Under the pieces are notes generated by a model. That model was not told the origin of the DNA, ran no database searches, and was given only the letters and a program-made list of their open reading frames with translations. From assembly GCA_900752815.1 (NCBI GenBank), contig CAADWS010000099.1:41248-105247 (forward strand): DNA of 64,000 bases. Direction: 5' to 3'. This stretch comes from Bacteroidaceae bacterium. GTDB lineage: Bacteria > Bacteroidota > Bacteroidia > Bacteroidales > Bacteroidaceae. Numbering within the stretch: the stretch's first letter is position 1; the number at the start of each line of letters is the position of its first letter. Below are positions 1 through 7,442 of this stretch, one piece after another. The translations under genes were made by a program, and so were the position numbers.

Positions 1-408
1 TCTGTTCGTAAGGGAATGTTTGTGTTGAGAATTATCGGTTTTTGGGCACAATGGCCGTGCCGGACGGGGACGCCCTGTGCCGGCATGGCTGTATCGACTG
101 TAAAAGTAAGCATTTTTCCGGAACTTTCCGGTGAATGAGCATTTTAAATCCGAAAGGGCGGAGAAGGGAGAGCGGCCGTGCGAAAGGAACTGGTGTCCCC
201 AATTTTGCTGTCACTGCCGGCGCGCCACGGTGATATTTGCTTTTTCCTTGTGCCCGTAGTGTCGGACGGCAGCCCTTTTGCTATCCAAACAAATGCGCCG
301 TCAGGACCGGAAAGTCGGAATATATTCTTACATTTGCAGCGCTGCCGTTCTTGCGGCGGCAACCGGTGTTGTGCGCCCCGTCATTCTTTATCCCAAATTG
401 TTGCGCTG
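1..408. other. Leading intergenic stretch, no gene called
   Basis: The stretch before the first confident start codon holds no protein I can defend. An open frame runs in from position 178, but its translation is not membrane-like until the ATG at 409, so I treat it as untranslated leader. A TACATTTG sequence at 329-336 resembles a Bacteroidetes -7 box and could serve the gene at 409; no good TTTG lies 20 nt upstream. On the other strand TACTTTTAC around 100-108 could be a promoter for a gene beyond the left edge. Confidence 0.5.
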
Positions 409-1131
409 ATGACTACTTATCTTGTTATCCTTCTTCTGGCCGTTGTCGGCAGTTTTGTGCAGCGTGTCAGCGGTTTCGGCTTCGGCATCTTTGTCATGAT
501 GTTTCTGCCTTACGTACTGCCCTCTTTCGGCGAGTGCATCACGCTTTCCGGACTGTTGGCCGGAACCACGTCGCTGGTGGTGGCTCTGCGCCATCTGCGC
601 AGTGTACGCTGGAAGGAGATGACTGTGATTTTTGCCGCCAACATCATTCTGTCGTTCTTTACGATTAAGTATATGGCCGGGCTGGGCAACGCTACGCTGA
701 AGAGCATTCTGGGGGCCATGCTTGTGGGAGTGGGGCTTTATTCCCTCTTTCTGCAGGGGCGCCACCGGCTGACGGCCCGTTCGTGGGGTGTGCAGGCCGG
801 GGTGGGAGCCTTGAGCGGCATCATGGGAGGAGCCTTTGCCATTCCCGGTCCGCCCGTTGTGCTTTATTCCATCGGCTTTTTTGAGGACAAACGGGAATAT
901 ATCGCCACGCTGCAGGCCTTCTTTTTCCTGAGCAATGTGTTCTATGTCCTGTTTCGGGCGCAGGCCGGTTTTTTCACGGAGCATACCCTTTTCTACTGGT
1001 TGCTGGGGCTGGCGGGACTGGCTGTGGGGATGTGGCTGGGCGCCCTCTGCTTTGAGCGCATCAGCGGGCGGATGCTGAAGAAGGTGGTCTACGTGATGAT
1101 GATTGTCAGCGGCGTGGCTGCCATGCTGTAA
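409..1131 (+). CDS. TauE/SafE-family sulfite/organic-anion exporter-like membrane protein
   Basis: About 240 residues, almost entirely hydrophobic helices broken by short basic loops, as in the TauE/SafE (DUF81) family of inner-membrane anion exporters. The start opens with a membrane helix followed by the glycine/phenylalanine motif QRVSGFGFG, typical of the family's first repeat; a second glycine/proline-rich motif, GGAFAIPGPPVV, falls in the middle, where the second repeat begins. I chose the ATG at 409 because upstream in-frame sequence is unlike a membrane protein. Family members move sulfite, sulfonates or related small anions; the substrate here cannot be read from sequence. The DUF554 gene follows after 54 bp on the same strand, so co-transcription is plausible. 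Confidence 0.85.
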   Translation: MTTYLVILLLAVVGSFVQRVSGFGFGIFVMMFLPYVLPSFGECITLSGLLAGTTSLVVALRHLRSVRWKEMTVIFAANIILSFFTIKYMAGLGNATLKSILGAMLVGVGLYSLFLQGRHRLTARSWGVQAGVGALSGIMGGAFAIPGPPVVLYSIGFFEDKREYIATLQAFFFLSNVFYVLFRAQAGFFTEHTLFYWLLGLAGLAVGMWLGALCFERISGRMLKKVVYVMMIVSGVAAML

Positions 1132-1185
1132 AATGGTAATATTCCCGGCGGATTTGTCTTTTAATCGGATAAAATAAATGTTTGT

Positions 1186-1866
1186 ATGTTAGGAACTATT
1201 GTCAATACACTTACCATTATTGCCGGCAGCGCGGTCGGCAGTTTCGCCAAGCGCGGCATCCGCCGCGAGTATCAGCAGGCCATGTATCGTGCCATGGGTT
1301 TCTCCGCCCTGCTCCTGGGCGTGGGCACCTTTGCCAACCGCCTGCCGCAGAGCAAGTTTCCCGTACTCTTCATCGTGAGTATGGCCATTGGCACCTTCGT
1401 GGGGAGTGCCGTCAATCTTGCGGGGCGTTTTGACCGGCTGGTGAAGCGCTTTTCCCAGTCCAATCTGTCTGAGGGCCTTTCCACCGGCATCCTGCTGTTT
1501 TGTGTCGGAACGCTTTCCATGGTGGGGCCGGTGATGAGTGCACTCTATGGCGACCATACCTATCTGTTTACCAATGCAACGCTCGATCTCGTGACCTCGG
1601 CCGTGCTGGCGAGCACATACGGGTTTGGCATTGCGCTGGCGGCACCGGTGCTGTTTCTCTTCCAGGGCAGCATTTACCTGCTGACCTCATTGGCCGGCAG
1701 CATCATTCCCGACGCGCTTATGACGGAGGTTTCCATCGTGGGCGGTGTGCTGATAGCCAGTTCCGGCTTTTCCATCCTGCAGCAGAAGGACTATCAGACA
1801 CTCAATATGCTTCCCGCCTTGCTCGTCCCTGTTGCCTTCTATGCCTTGAAGGCGCTGGTGGTGTAG
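1186..1866 (+). CDS. DUF554 family integral membrane protein (YdfK/YqgA-like)
   Basis: A 226-residue protein with about six to seven hydrophobic segments. It begins MLGTIVNTLTIIAGSAVGSF and carries GILLFCVGTLSMVGPV and the FTNATLDLVTSAVLAS stretch, the pattern I associate with DUF554 (YqgA/YdfK), conserved membrane proteins whose substrate is unknown. Length matches the family, so it appears intact. It follows the TauE/SafE-like gene by 54 bp and may share its transcript. Downstream is a 650-bp stretch without a gene that starts with a short tandem duplication (GTTGGTGACGCC twice, about 1892-1918). Function is not known and I do not infer one. Confidence 0.88.
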   Translation: MLGTIVNTLTIIAGSAVGSFAKRGIRREYQQAMYRAMGFSALLLGVGTFANRLPQSKFPVLFIVSMAIGTFVGSAVNLAGRFDRLVKRFSQSNLSEGLSTGILLFCVGTLSMVGPVMSALYGDHTYLFTNATLDLVTSAVLASTYGFGIALAAPVLFLFQGSIYLLTSLAGSIIPDALMTEVSIVGGVLIASSGFSILQQKDYQTLNMLPALLVPVAFYALKALVV

Positions 1867-2008
1867 ACCGGATGCGGCGCCTGTGCCCGTTGGTGACGCC
1901 TTTCCGTTGGTGACGCCGGTTTTGTGGCGACCGTCTTCGTCTTGTGACGGGATGTGGAGCCGGCCGGTAATGCTGCGGTTTTCGACTGTTAACGGAAGTT
2001 AATCGAAA

Positions 2009-2092
2009 TTTGGATTTCGGCCTTTTTCGTATTATCTTTGCAATAGCTGCAGGCAGCAGGGGATGGCCGTCATCGCCCTGCTGCCTTTTTTT
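2009..2092 (+). ncRNA. Short hairpin RNA with its own promoter (element 1)
   Basis: A consensus Bacteroidetes promoter (TTTG 2009-2012, 20-nt spacer, TATCTTTG 2033-2040) is followed 11 nt later by a perfect 10-bp inverted repeat (2052-2061 with 2076-2085) and seven Ts at 2086-2092. The loop can extend the stem by four more pairs (GATG/CATC) around one bulged base. The predicted transcript starts near 2046 and is about 47 nt, essentially a hairpin plus U-tail with no room for a peptide. Three other loci in this window share the arrangement (about 33.6, 49.8 and 59.1 kb), and a 21-bp repeat array starts 38 bp downstream. Transcription is predicted, not shown. An alternative is a promoter blocked by a terminator that is relieved under some condition. 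Confidence 0.6.
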
Positions 2093-2130
2093 GCGTAAAA
2101 GTGGATTTCGGGATGGCCGAACAGGAAAAG

Positions 2131-2193
2131 CAGTCAGTACTTTAGAAAAAACAGTCCTTACTTTTGTAAAATCTGTGCCGGATTCTCGAAAAA
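2131..2193 (+). repeat. 21-bp repeat array A (3 units)
   Basis: Three consecutive 21-bp units at 2131-2151, 2152-2172 and 2173-2193. The first two share the frame CAGTC then AGTACTTT or CTTACTTT and end in an A-rich tail; the third is degenerate (CTGTGCCGG, then an A-tail). The array sits between the DUF554 gene and the small gene at 2521, and 38 bp after the terminator of hairpin RNA element 1. Because 21 bp is seven codons, open frames on either strand across it encode spurious heptad peptides, which I do not call as genes. Confidence 0.7.
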
Positions 2194-2448
2194 ATCTCCC
2201 GGCATCTGGTTGCTGAGTGACCGGCCGGGAGGTCTTAATCCGCATCTTCCTTCGCAGAAGTCAGTTTTCCCAACGACAGGAATCGTTATTTTTTTATAAA
2301 AAAAGTTATGTGAAAGGACTTCCCGGAGGGTGGAACAGATGCTTGCTATGTTTGTTGGCGGTTGCAGCGTAGACAGGGGAAGGGGCAGACAGAAAAATGA
2401 TTTTGAGAGAAATGCGGGGATGCCGTCGGTCGGTTCGGAGAAAAACGC

Positions 2449-2456
2449 TATATTTG
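2449..2456 (+). promoter_or_regulatory. Probable -7 box (TATATTTG) for the gene at 2521
   Basis: TATATTTG matches the Bacteroidetes TAnnTTTG element and lies 64 nt upstream of the small gene at 2521. No clear TTTG is seen 19-21 nt upstream, so the call rests on the -7 element and its position only. Confidence 0.4.
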
Positions 2457-2520
2457 CGACGGTTGCGAGGCCGCCGTTCTTCACGGATGCGGCCGACGTG
2501 TGAACAAAGCGTAACGGAAA

Positions 2521-2721
2521 ATGGAAAAAGGAAAGAGCAAAGGGTCCCGTTTCTTCTCTTGCCTATTGTCGGGCATGCTGGGAGGAACCGTGCTGGGCGC
2601 GGCGATGGGAAAACTGGCGGTGGGCATAGCCCTGGGAAATATGCTGGGCATTATGTATTATCTGCTCTCCGGACCGAAAAATGAGGACCCGGGAGAGGAC
2701 AACGAAGAAAAGATTTCCTGA
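2521..2721 (+). CDS. Small glycine-rich membrane protein, unknown function
   Basis: A 66-residue protein with a short basic N-terminus, two glycine/leucine/methionine-rich hydrophobic stretches separated by a lysine (about residues 13-28 and 32-50) and an acidic tail (EDPGEDNEEK). The glycine-zipper look (GGTVLGAAMGKLAVGIALGN) suggests one or two packed transmembrane helices in the inner membrane. I do not recognise the family. A probable -7 box sits 64 bp upstream, and the truncated lipoprotein gene starts 5 bp after its stop, so the two were probably co-transcribed before the truncation. Confidence 0.6.
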   Translation: MEKGKSKGSRFFSCLLSGMLGGTVLGAAMGKLAVGIALGNMLGIMYYLLSGPKNEDPGEDNEEKIS

Positions 2722-2726
2722 AAAAG

Positions 2727-2905
2727 ATGAAAGAGAAACATCTTTTGACGAACGGGAACAGACTGGCCGCAAAACTTCAGCGGCTGGCTTTGGCCGTATG
2801 TCTGCTGACGGCGATCTGTGCCTGTCAGGAGGCGGACGAATCGCATGTGGGGCCTTCGCTGAAAGTGCTCACCTGGAATGTCTGGCATGGCGGTCATTCG
2901 GAAGA
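2727..2905 (+). pseudogene. 5' fragment of an endonuclease/exonuclease/phosphatase-fold lipoprotein
   Basis: The start codon at 2727 opens a signal peptide with a lipobox (CLLTAICAC), then a short linker and LKVLTWNVWHGGHS, the N-terminal strand typical of endonuclease/exonuclease/phosphatase-fold secreted proteins. About 60 residues in, near 2898-2910, the family likeness ends and the DNA becomes lower in GC. From there, in another frame, it matches the 3' part of a GH31 gene. The host frame continues only to a stop at 2952-2954. The rest of the gene is nowhere in the window, not even at the far side of the low-GC block, so this is an insertion with loss of material, a deletion fusion, or an assembly join. 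Confidence 0.7.
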
Positions 2906-3396
2906 ATATCCAGACAACGGATGTGTATTTGCCTTCAGGAATCAACTGGTTTGATTTTTGGACAGGAGAACAGTTGCTAGGTGGCCAGAAGATAGCGAAA
3001 GAGACACCAATTGATATTATGCCGATTTATGTAAAGGCTGGAAGTATCTTACCTTTAGGGCCTGAGGTTCAGTATGCGGAAGAAAAATCCTGGGACTCTT
3101 TGGAAATCCGGGTGTATCCGGGAGCTGATGGGAATTTTGTCTTGTATGAAGACGAATTTGATAATTATAATTATGAGAAGGGACTTTATTCAACCATTGC
3201 TTTTCACTGGGATAATACACAGAAGGCCCTGACTATTGGAGAACGAAAGGGTGATTTTCCGGGCATGTTGAAAAAACGTAACTTCCGTATTGTCTTGGTC
3301 GATAACCAGCATGGAGCAGGAGATAATCTGATGAAGAAAGCGGATAGATCTGTATCTTATACAGGGAAGGAATGTAGAATTAAACTTCTTGATTGA
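2905..3396 (+). pseudogene. 3' fragment of a GH31 alpha-glycosidase
   Basis: About 163 residues resembling the end of a GH31 family enzyme (alpha-xylosidase/alpha-glucosidase type): DVYLPSGINWFDFWTGEQL, the PIYVKAGSILPLGP stretch, then the C-terminal beta-sandwich region (DUF5110-like) with RVYPGADGNFVLYEDE. The catalytic TIM barrel with both catalytic aspartates is missing, so this cannot be an active enzyme. The open frame gains an apparent start codon (2878) only from the unrelated upstream gene. GH125 follows directly on the same strand, so in an intact ancestor the GH31 gene probably belonged to the same operon. Left edge of the low-GC glycosidase block. Confidence 0.8.
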
Positions 3397-3427
3397 AATA
3401 TTTATATGTATTTAATTGTCAGGTGAT

Positions 3428-4879
3428 ATGAGATTTGTAAATAAAATATTAGTTTCCGGTTTTTGCCTTTCATCATTTGCTATGCAAACTACATTATCAG
3501 CAGAATGGGTAAATGAAAGTATCTCTGTGAATGATGCAACGTATGTATCCAAACGTCCTGTTTTGGAGAAAAGAGCGTTCGTCTCATCGACTGTAGAAAG
3601 AAAGTTGGATGAAGTGGTGGCGAAAATAGCGGATGATAAATTGAAATGGATGTTTATAAACTGTTTCCCAAATACTCTGGATACTACGGTAAAATTTAAA
3701 ATGCGAGATGGATATCCTGATACGTTTGTCATAACGGGAGATATAAATGCCATGTGGTTAAGGGACTCATCGGCACAAGTGCAGAATTATTTATCGTTGG
3801 CTGCTGAGGATGAGGCTTTACGAGAAATGATAAAAGGACTGATAAACAGGCAGCTGGATTGTATATTGGTGGATCCTTATGCGAACGCCTTTAACGACGG
3901 ACCTACGGCTGCCGGTTGGCAGACAGATGGTACTGAAATGCGGAAGGAAGTTAACGAACGGAAATGGGAAATTGATTCATTATGTTATCCGATCCGTTTG
4001 ATTTATTTATACTGGAAAGCTACAGGTGATACTTCAATTTTTACAGCAAAATGGGAAAAAGCCATGGCATTAGTGCTGAAAACCTTTCAGGAGCAGCAAC
4101 GTAAAGAAAGTGACGGTCCTTATTCTTTCGAGCGTCATACAGGAAACGCGATCGGTACATTGGTAAACCGAACCGGAAATCCGGTTAATCCGGTGGGTAT
4201 GGTAGTTTCCAGTTTCCGGCCATCGGATGATGCTACAATTTTTGGTTTTCTGATTCCATCAAATATGTTTGTTGTAGTTTCTATGCGTCAGCTTTCTGAA
4301 ATTATCAGAACCACCGGTAACGGAAAGAATTTACTTAATCAGACAGAACGTTTGAAAAAAGAAGTTGATGAAGCTATACAGAAATATGGAATAGTGAATC
4401 ATCCGGTTTTTGGTAAAATCTATGCTTATGAGGTGGATGGATATGGTGGATGTAATCTGATGGACGATGCGAATAATCCAAGTCTGCTTTCTGTTCCGTA
4501 TTTTGGATATGTAAATGCAGATGATCCGGTTTATCAGAATACACGCAAATTTGTGTGGAGTAAGCATAATCCATATTTTTTTAAGGGAACAGTGGCTGAA
4601 GGAATCGGTGGGCCACATTGTGGCAAAGATAAAATCTGGCCGATGAGTATAATTTCGAAAGCTTTGACTTCTGAAGACAAGGAAGAGATAGCGGAATGTC
4701 TGCGTGTATTGGTCAATACGGATGGGAATACCGGATTTATTCATGAAAGTTTTCATAAAGATAATCCTGCAGATTTTTCCAGAGGTTGGTTTGCGTGGGC
4801 CAATACACTGTTTGCCGAATTGGTATTAAAAATATCGGAGAAATATCCTGAATTACTATTGGAATCATATACTGAGTGA
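3428..4879 (+). CDS. GH125 exo-alpha-1,6-mannosidase
   Basis: A 483-residue secreted protein. The ATG at 3428 gives a standard signal peptide (LVSGFCLSSFAMQTTLSA). The body matches GH125: GDINAMWLRDSSAQVQ, GPTAAGWQTDGTEM, WEIDSLCYPIRL, SSFRPSDDATIFGFLIPSNMF, and near the end NTGFIHESFHKDNP with SRGWFAWANTLFAELV. Characterised family members release alpha-1,6-linked mannose from the non-reducing end of fungal or host mannans and N-glycans. Length is usual for the family and no damage is seen. It is more AT-rich than the flanking chromosome. Two GH92 enzymes later in the same cluster would act on the same kind of alpha-mannoside. Confidence 0.93.
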   Translation: MRFVNKILVSGFCLSSFAMQTTLSAEWVNESISVNDATYVSKRPVLEKRAFVSSTVERKLDEVVAKIADDKLKWMFINCFPNTLDTTVKFKMRDGYPDTFVITGDINAMWLRDSSAQVQNYLSLAAEDEALREMIKGLINRQLDCILVDPYANAFNDGPTAAGWQTDGTEMRKEVNERKWEIDSLCYPIRLIYLYWKATGDTSIFTAKWEKAMALVLKTFQEQQRKESDGPYSFERHTGNAIGTLVNRTGNPVNPVGMVVSSFRPSDDATIFGFLIPSNMFVVVSMRQLSEIIRTTGNGKNLLNQTERLKKEVDEAIQKYGIVNHPVFGKIYAYEVDGYGGCNLMDDANNPSLLSVPYFGYVNADDPVYQNTRKFVWSKHNPYFFKGTVAEGIGGPHCGKDKIWPMSIISKALTSEDKEEIAECLRVLVNTDGNTGFIHESFHKDNPADFSRGWFAWANTLFAELVLKISEKYPELLLESYTE

Positions 4880-4903
4880 TATTTGATTATGACATTTTAT
4901 TAT

Positions 4904-7442
4904 ATGAAATCGATGAAGAAGATAATTTTGTTTATGATAGCTGTAACGTCCGTTTTCCGTTTGTTTGCGGTAGAGACGATACCGGCAAAAGAGTTTTCAA
5001 ATCCAGACCGTATTCGTTATGACGGTTCTTGTATGACCATTGACGGTAAGGATGTATTCATCTATAGTGCCGCTTTTCACTATTTCCGTTGTCCCGAAGA
5101 ATTGTGGCGTGACCGTTTCCAGAAGATAAAGGAGGCCGGCTTTAATACGGTAGAGACTTATGTTCCATGGAACTGGCATGAACGGGAAATGCCTGCGGGA
5201 TTATCAGATACGACAAAGTTTGACTTTTCTGATAAAAGAGATGGTTGAAGATGGCACAGGATGAATTTGGCTTTTATACGATAGTTCGTCCGGGACCATT
5301 CATCTGTGCGGAATTCTCGGGAGGAGCATATCCCCGTTGGTTGGCTAAATTCTGTCCTCAGGGCTATCAGGGGCTTTGGTTGCGCAGTGCGGATCCTACC
5401 CACGTACGTTGGTGTGTCCATTGGTTCGATGCTGTCTGCAAGGCATTGGCCGATGAACAGCTTACCAGAAAGCCGAAAGGCGGGAAAGGTATCATCCTTA
5501 TCCAAATAGAGAATGAATACAATGCCCATGGGTGTGAGAACAAGTCTTATTTTTTGAAGGAACTCTACCGTTCCGTGCGTCGGAACGGGTTCGATATTCC
5601 AGTCTTTACTTGTCTGACTGGAGAATGTCGTGGAAGCAGCGATAAGGAACTTTCTCAGGTGTTCGATTGTGACAATTATTATGTCGGCCAGTCGGATGCA
5701 CCGAGTTGTGCCCCCGGATGGTCTCTCTGAAGAGTAGTCAGCCTGACGCTCCCGGCTTTGTGACAGAACTGCAGGGGGGCTGGTTTTCTCTGGTGACTGG
5801 TACGCTGAGTGAAGAGCATTATTCGGATGCCCGTCATTTCAAGGCCATTGGTCTGATGAGCATGTTGGGCGGATGTATGGGGATAAACTATTACATGTTT
5901 GCCGGAGGTACCCATTTTTCCGGTTGGGGAGCCCGCGGGATGACTACTTCGTATGATTACAATGCCGCTATCCATGAAAGTGGTGCTGTGGGTGATAAAT
6001 ATTTGGCAGCAAAAGGATTGGGAGAATTCCTTCATAAGTATGAATCGCAGTTGGTAAGATCTACGGGAGGACCTTGTAAGATAGAAGGAGTTCCAGAATC
6101 TGTATTCGGAGGAGTTAGGATGGCGAAAGATGGTACTTTGTTTGTCTTTCTGCATAACACGGATACGGGTAAACTCTGTAAAGGGAAGGCAACCTTATTG
6201 CCGGGAAAGATACAGTCGCCTCGGCAGGCGATGTATAATATCGATCAGAATGGGAATAAAGTATTGATGCAAGTAGACGAATCCCAAAAGGGGGATTCTT
6301 TGGCTGTGTCACCGATACAGGTAACCTATGAGTTGGGTCCTTTGGATACGAAGGTGTTGGTAATACCTGTAAAAAAGAATCCGGAGAAAGGTGTGTGGTG
6401 GCCTAAAAAACAATCTGCCATAGAACGTCCTTCTCGTTTACCTGCCCCGGTGCGCATCGCCTCGGTGAAAAGGAGGGAAGATTCGACAGAGAAAGCACAA
6501 TGGATTCCTTTATCTCGTTTGGTCTCTTTGCCTGATTTAGGCATTAATGATTTCCGGTATAGCCTGTACCGGGCCAAAGTGAACTTGAGCAGACAACAGG
6601 TGGAAAATGAGAAGTATCTGCTGTTCAATATGTTTACACGAGATATTGTATCTGTACAGGTGAACGGGAAGAATGTCGTCCGTCTTTTCCCTGACAAAGC
6701 TGATGCACAGACATGGACCACACGGAACTGTTTTGATCGTATACGTCCGGATGAGTATGACAACCGGTTCGATGTTTCCGGCACCTTACAGGAAGGGGAG
6801 AATGAGATTTTGGTTGTCTATGAAAATTTGGGCCATGCCCACGGATATGTACCGATGGAGGAACTTTCCGGAATCCGTGAAGCCGGGCTTTCCGTTTCGG
6901 AGACAGCTTTGTCGCATCCGCTTGAATGGGAATATGCTGCTGATGCGGCTGGTGTGACAGAAGGCTGGATTCTGCCCCGATTCGACGATGGGGACTGGTC
7001 GGTGGTTCCGCTTGACATCCGTTCGGAGATTCCCCGGAAGGGAAACGGGATACAGCCGGTGGCAGAACAGGACGGGTTGCTGACTTGGTATCGTATCGAG
7101 TTTACCTTACCTTCTCAGAACCCCTCTGTCTGGATTCCCTGGCTGATGAGGATTAACGCTTCCGGCAACGGGTTCATGTGGTTGAATGGCCACAACATCG
7201 GCCGCCATTGGGAAGCCGGTCCGCAGCGAGAATTCTATCTGCCCGAATGCTGGTTGAATTTCGGTAAGGACAAGAAGAATGTCCTGGTTCTGGGCTTGCG
7301 CCAGACGGTCAACGGATCCGTGATAAAGTCCATGGAAATAGCCCCTTATCGGGATGCTGCAGAAATGAAGAAACAGGAATCCGGACAAATGGAGAAGTTT
7401 AACAAAGATCAATTACCGTTAAAATGGAGTTATTGTATATGA
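4904..7442 (+). pseudogene. GH35 beta-galactosidase, broken by two frameshifts
   Basis: A full-length GH35 enzyme (about 845 codons) split over three frames. Piece 1 (to about 5235) has the signal peptide and IYSAAFHYFRCPEELW; piece 2 (about 5236-5712) has YTIVRPGPFICAEFSGG and the acid/base motif IQIENEYN; piece 3 (about 5712-7442) has VTELQGGWFS with the nucleophile glutamate and the C-terminal beta domains, including GFMWLNGHNIGRHW. Each shift fits loss of one base in a homopolymer: an A-run at 5234-5237 and a C-run at 5711-5715. All key residues are otherwise present, so either the gene was inactivated recently or the bases are sequencing errors. The stop at 7442 overlaps the next start (ATGA), showing the original operon. 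The start could also be 4889 or 4913. Confidence 0.85.
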
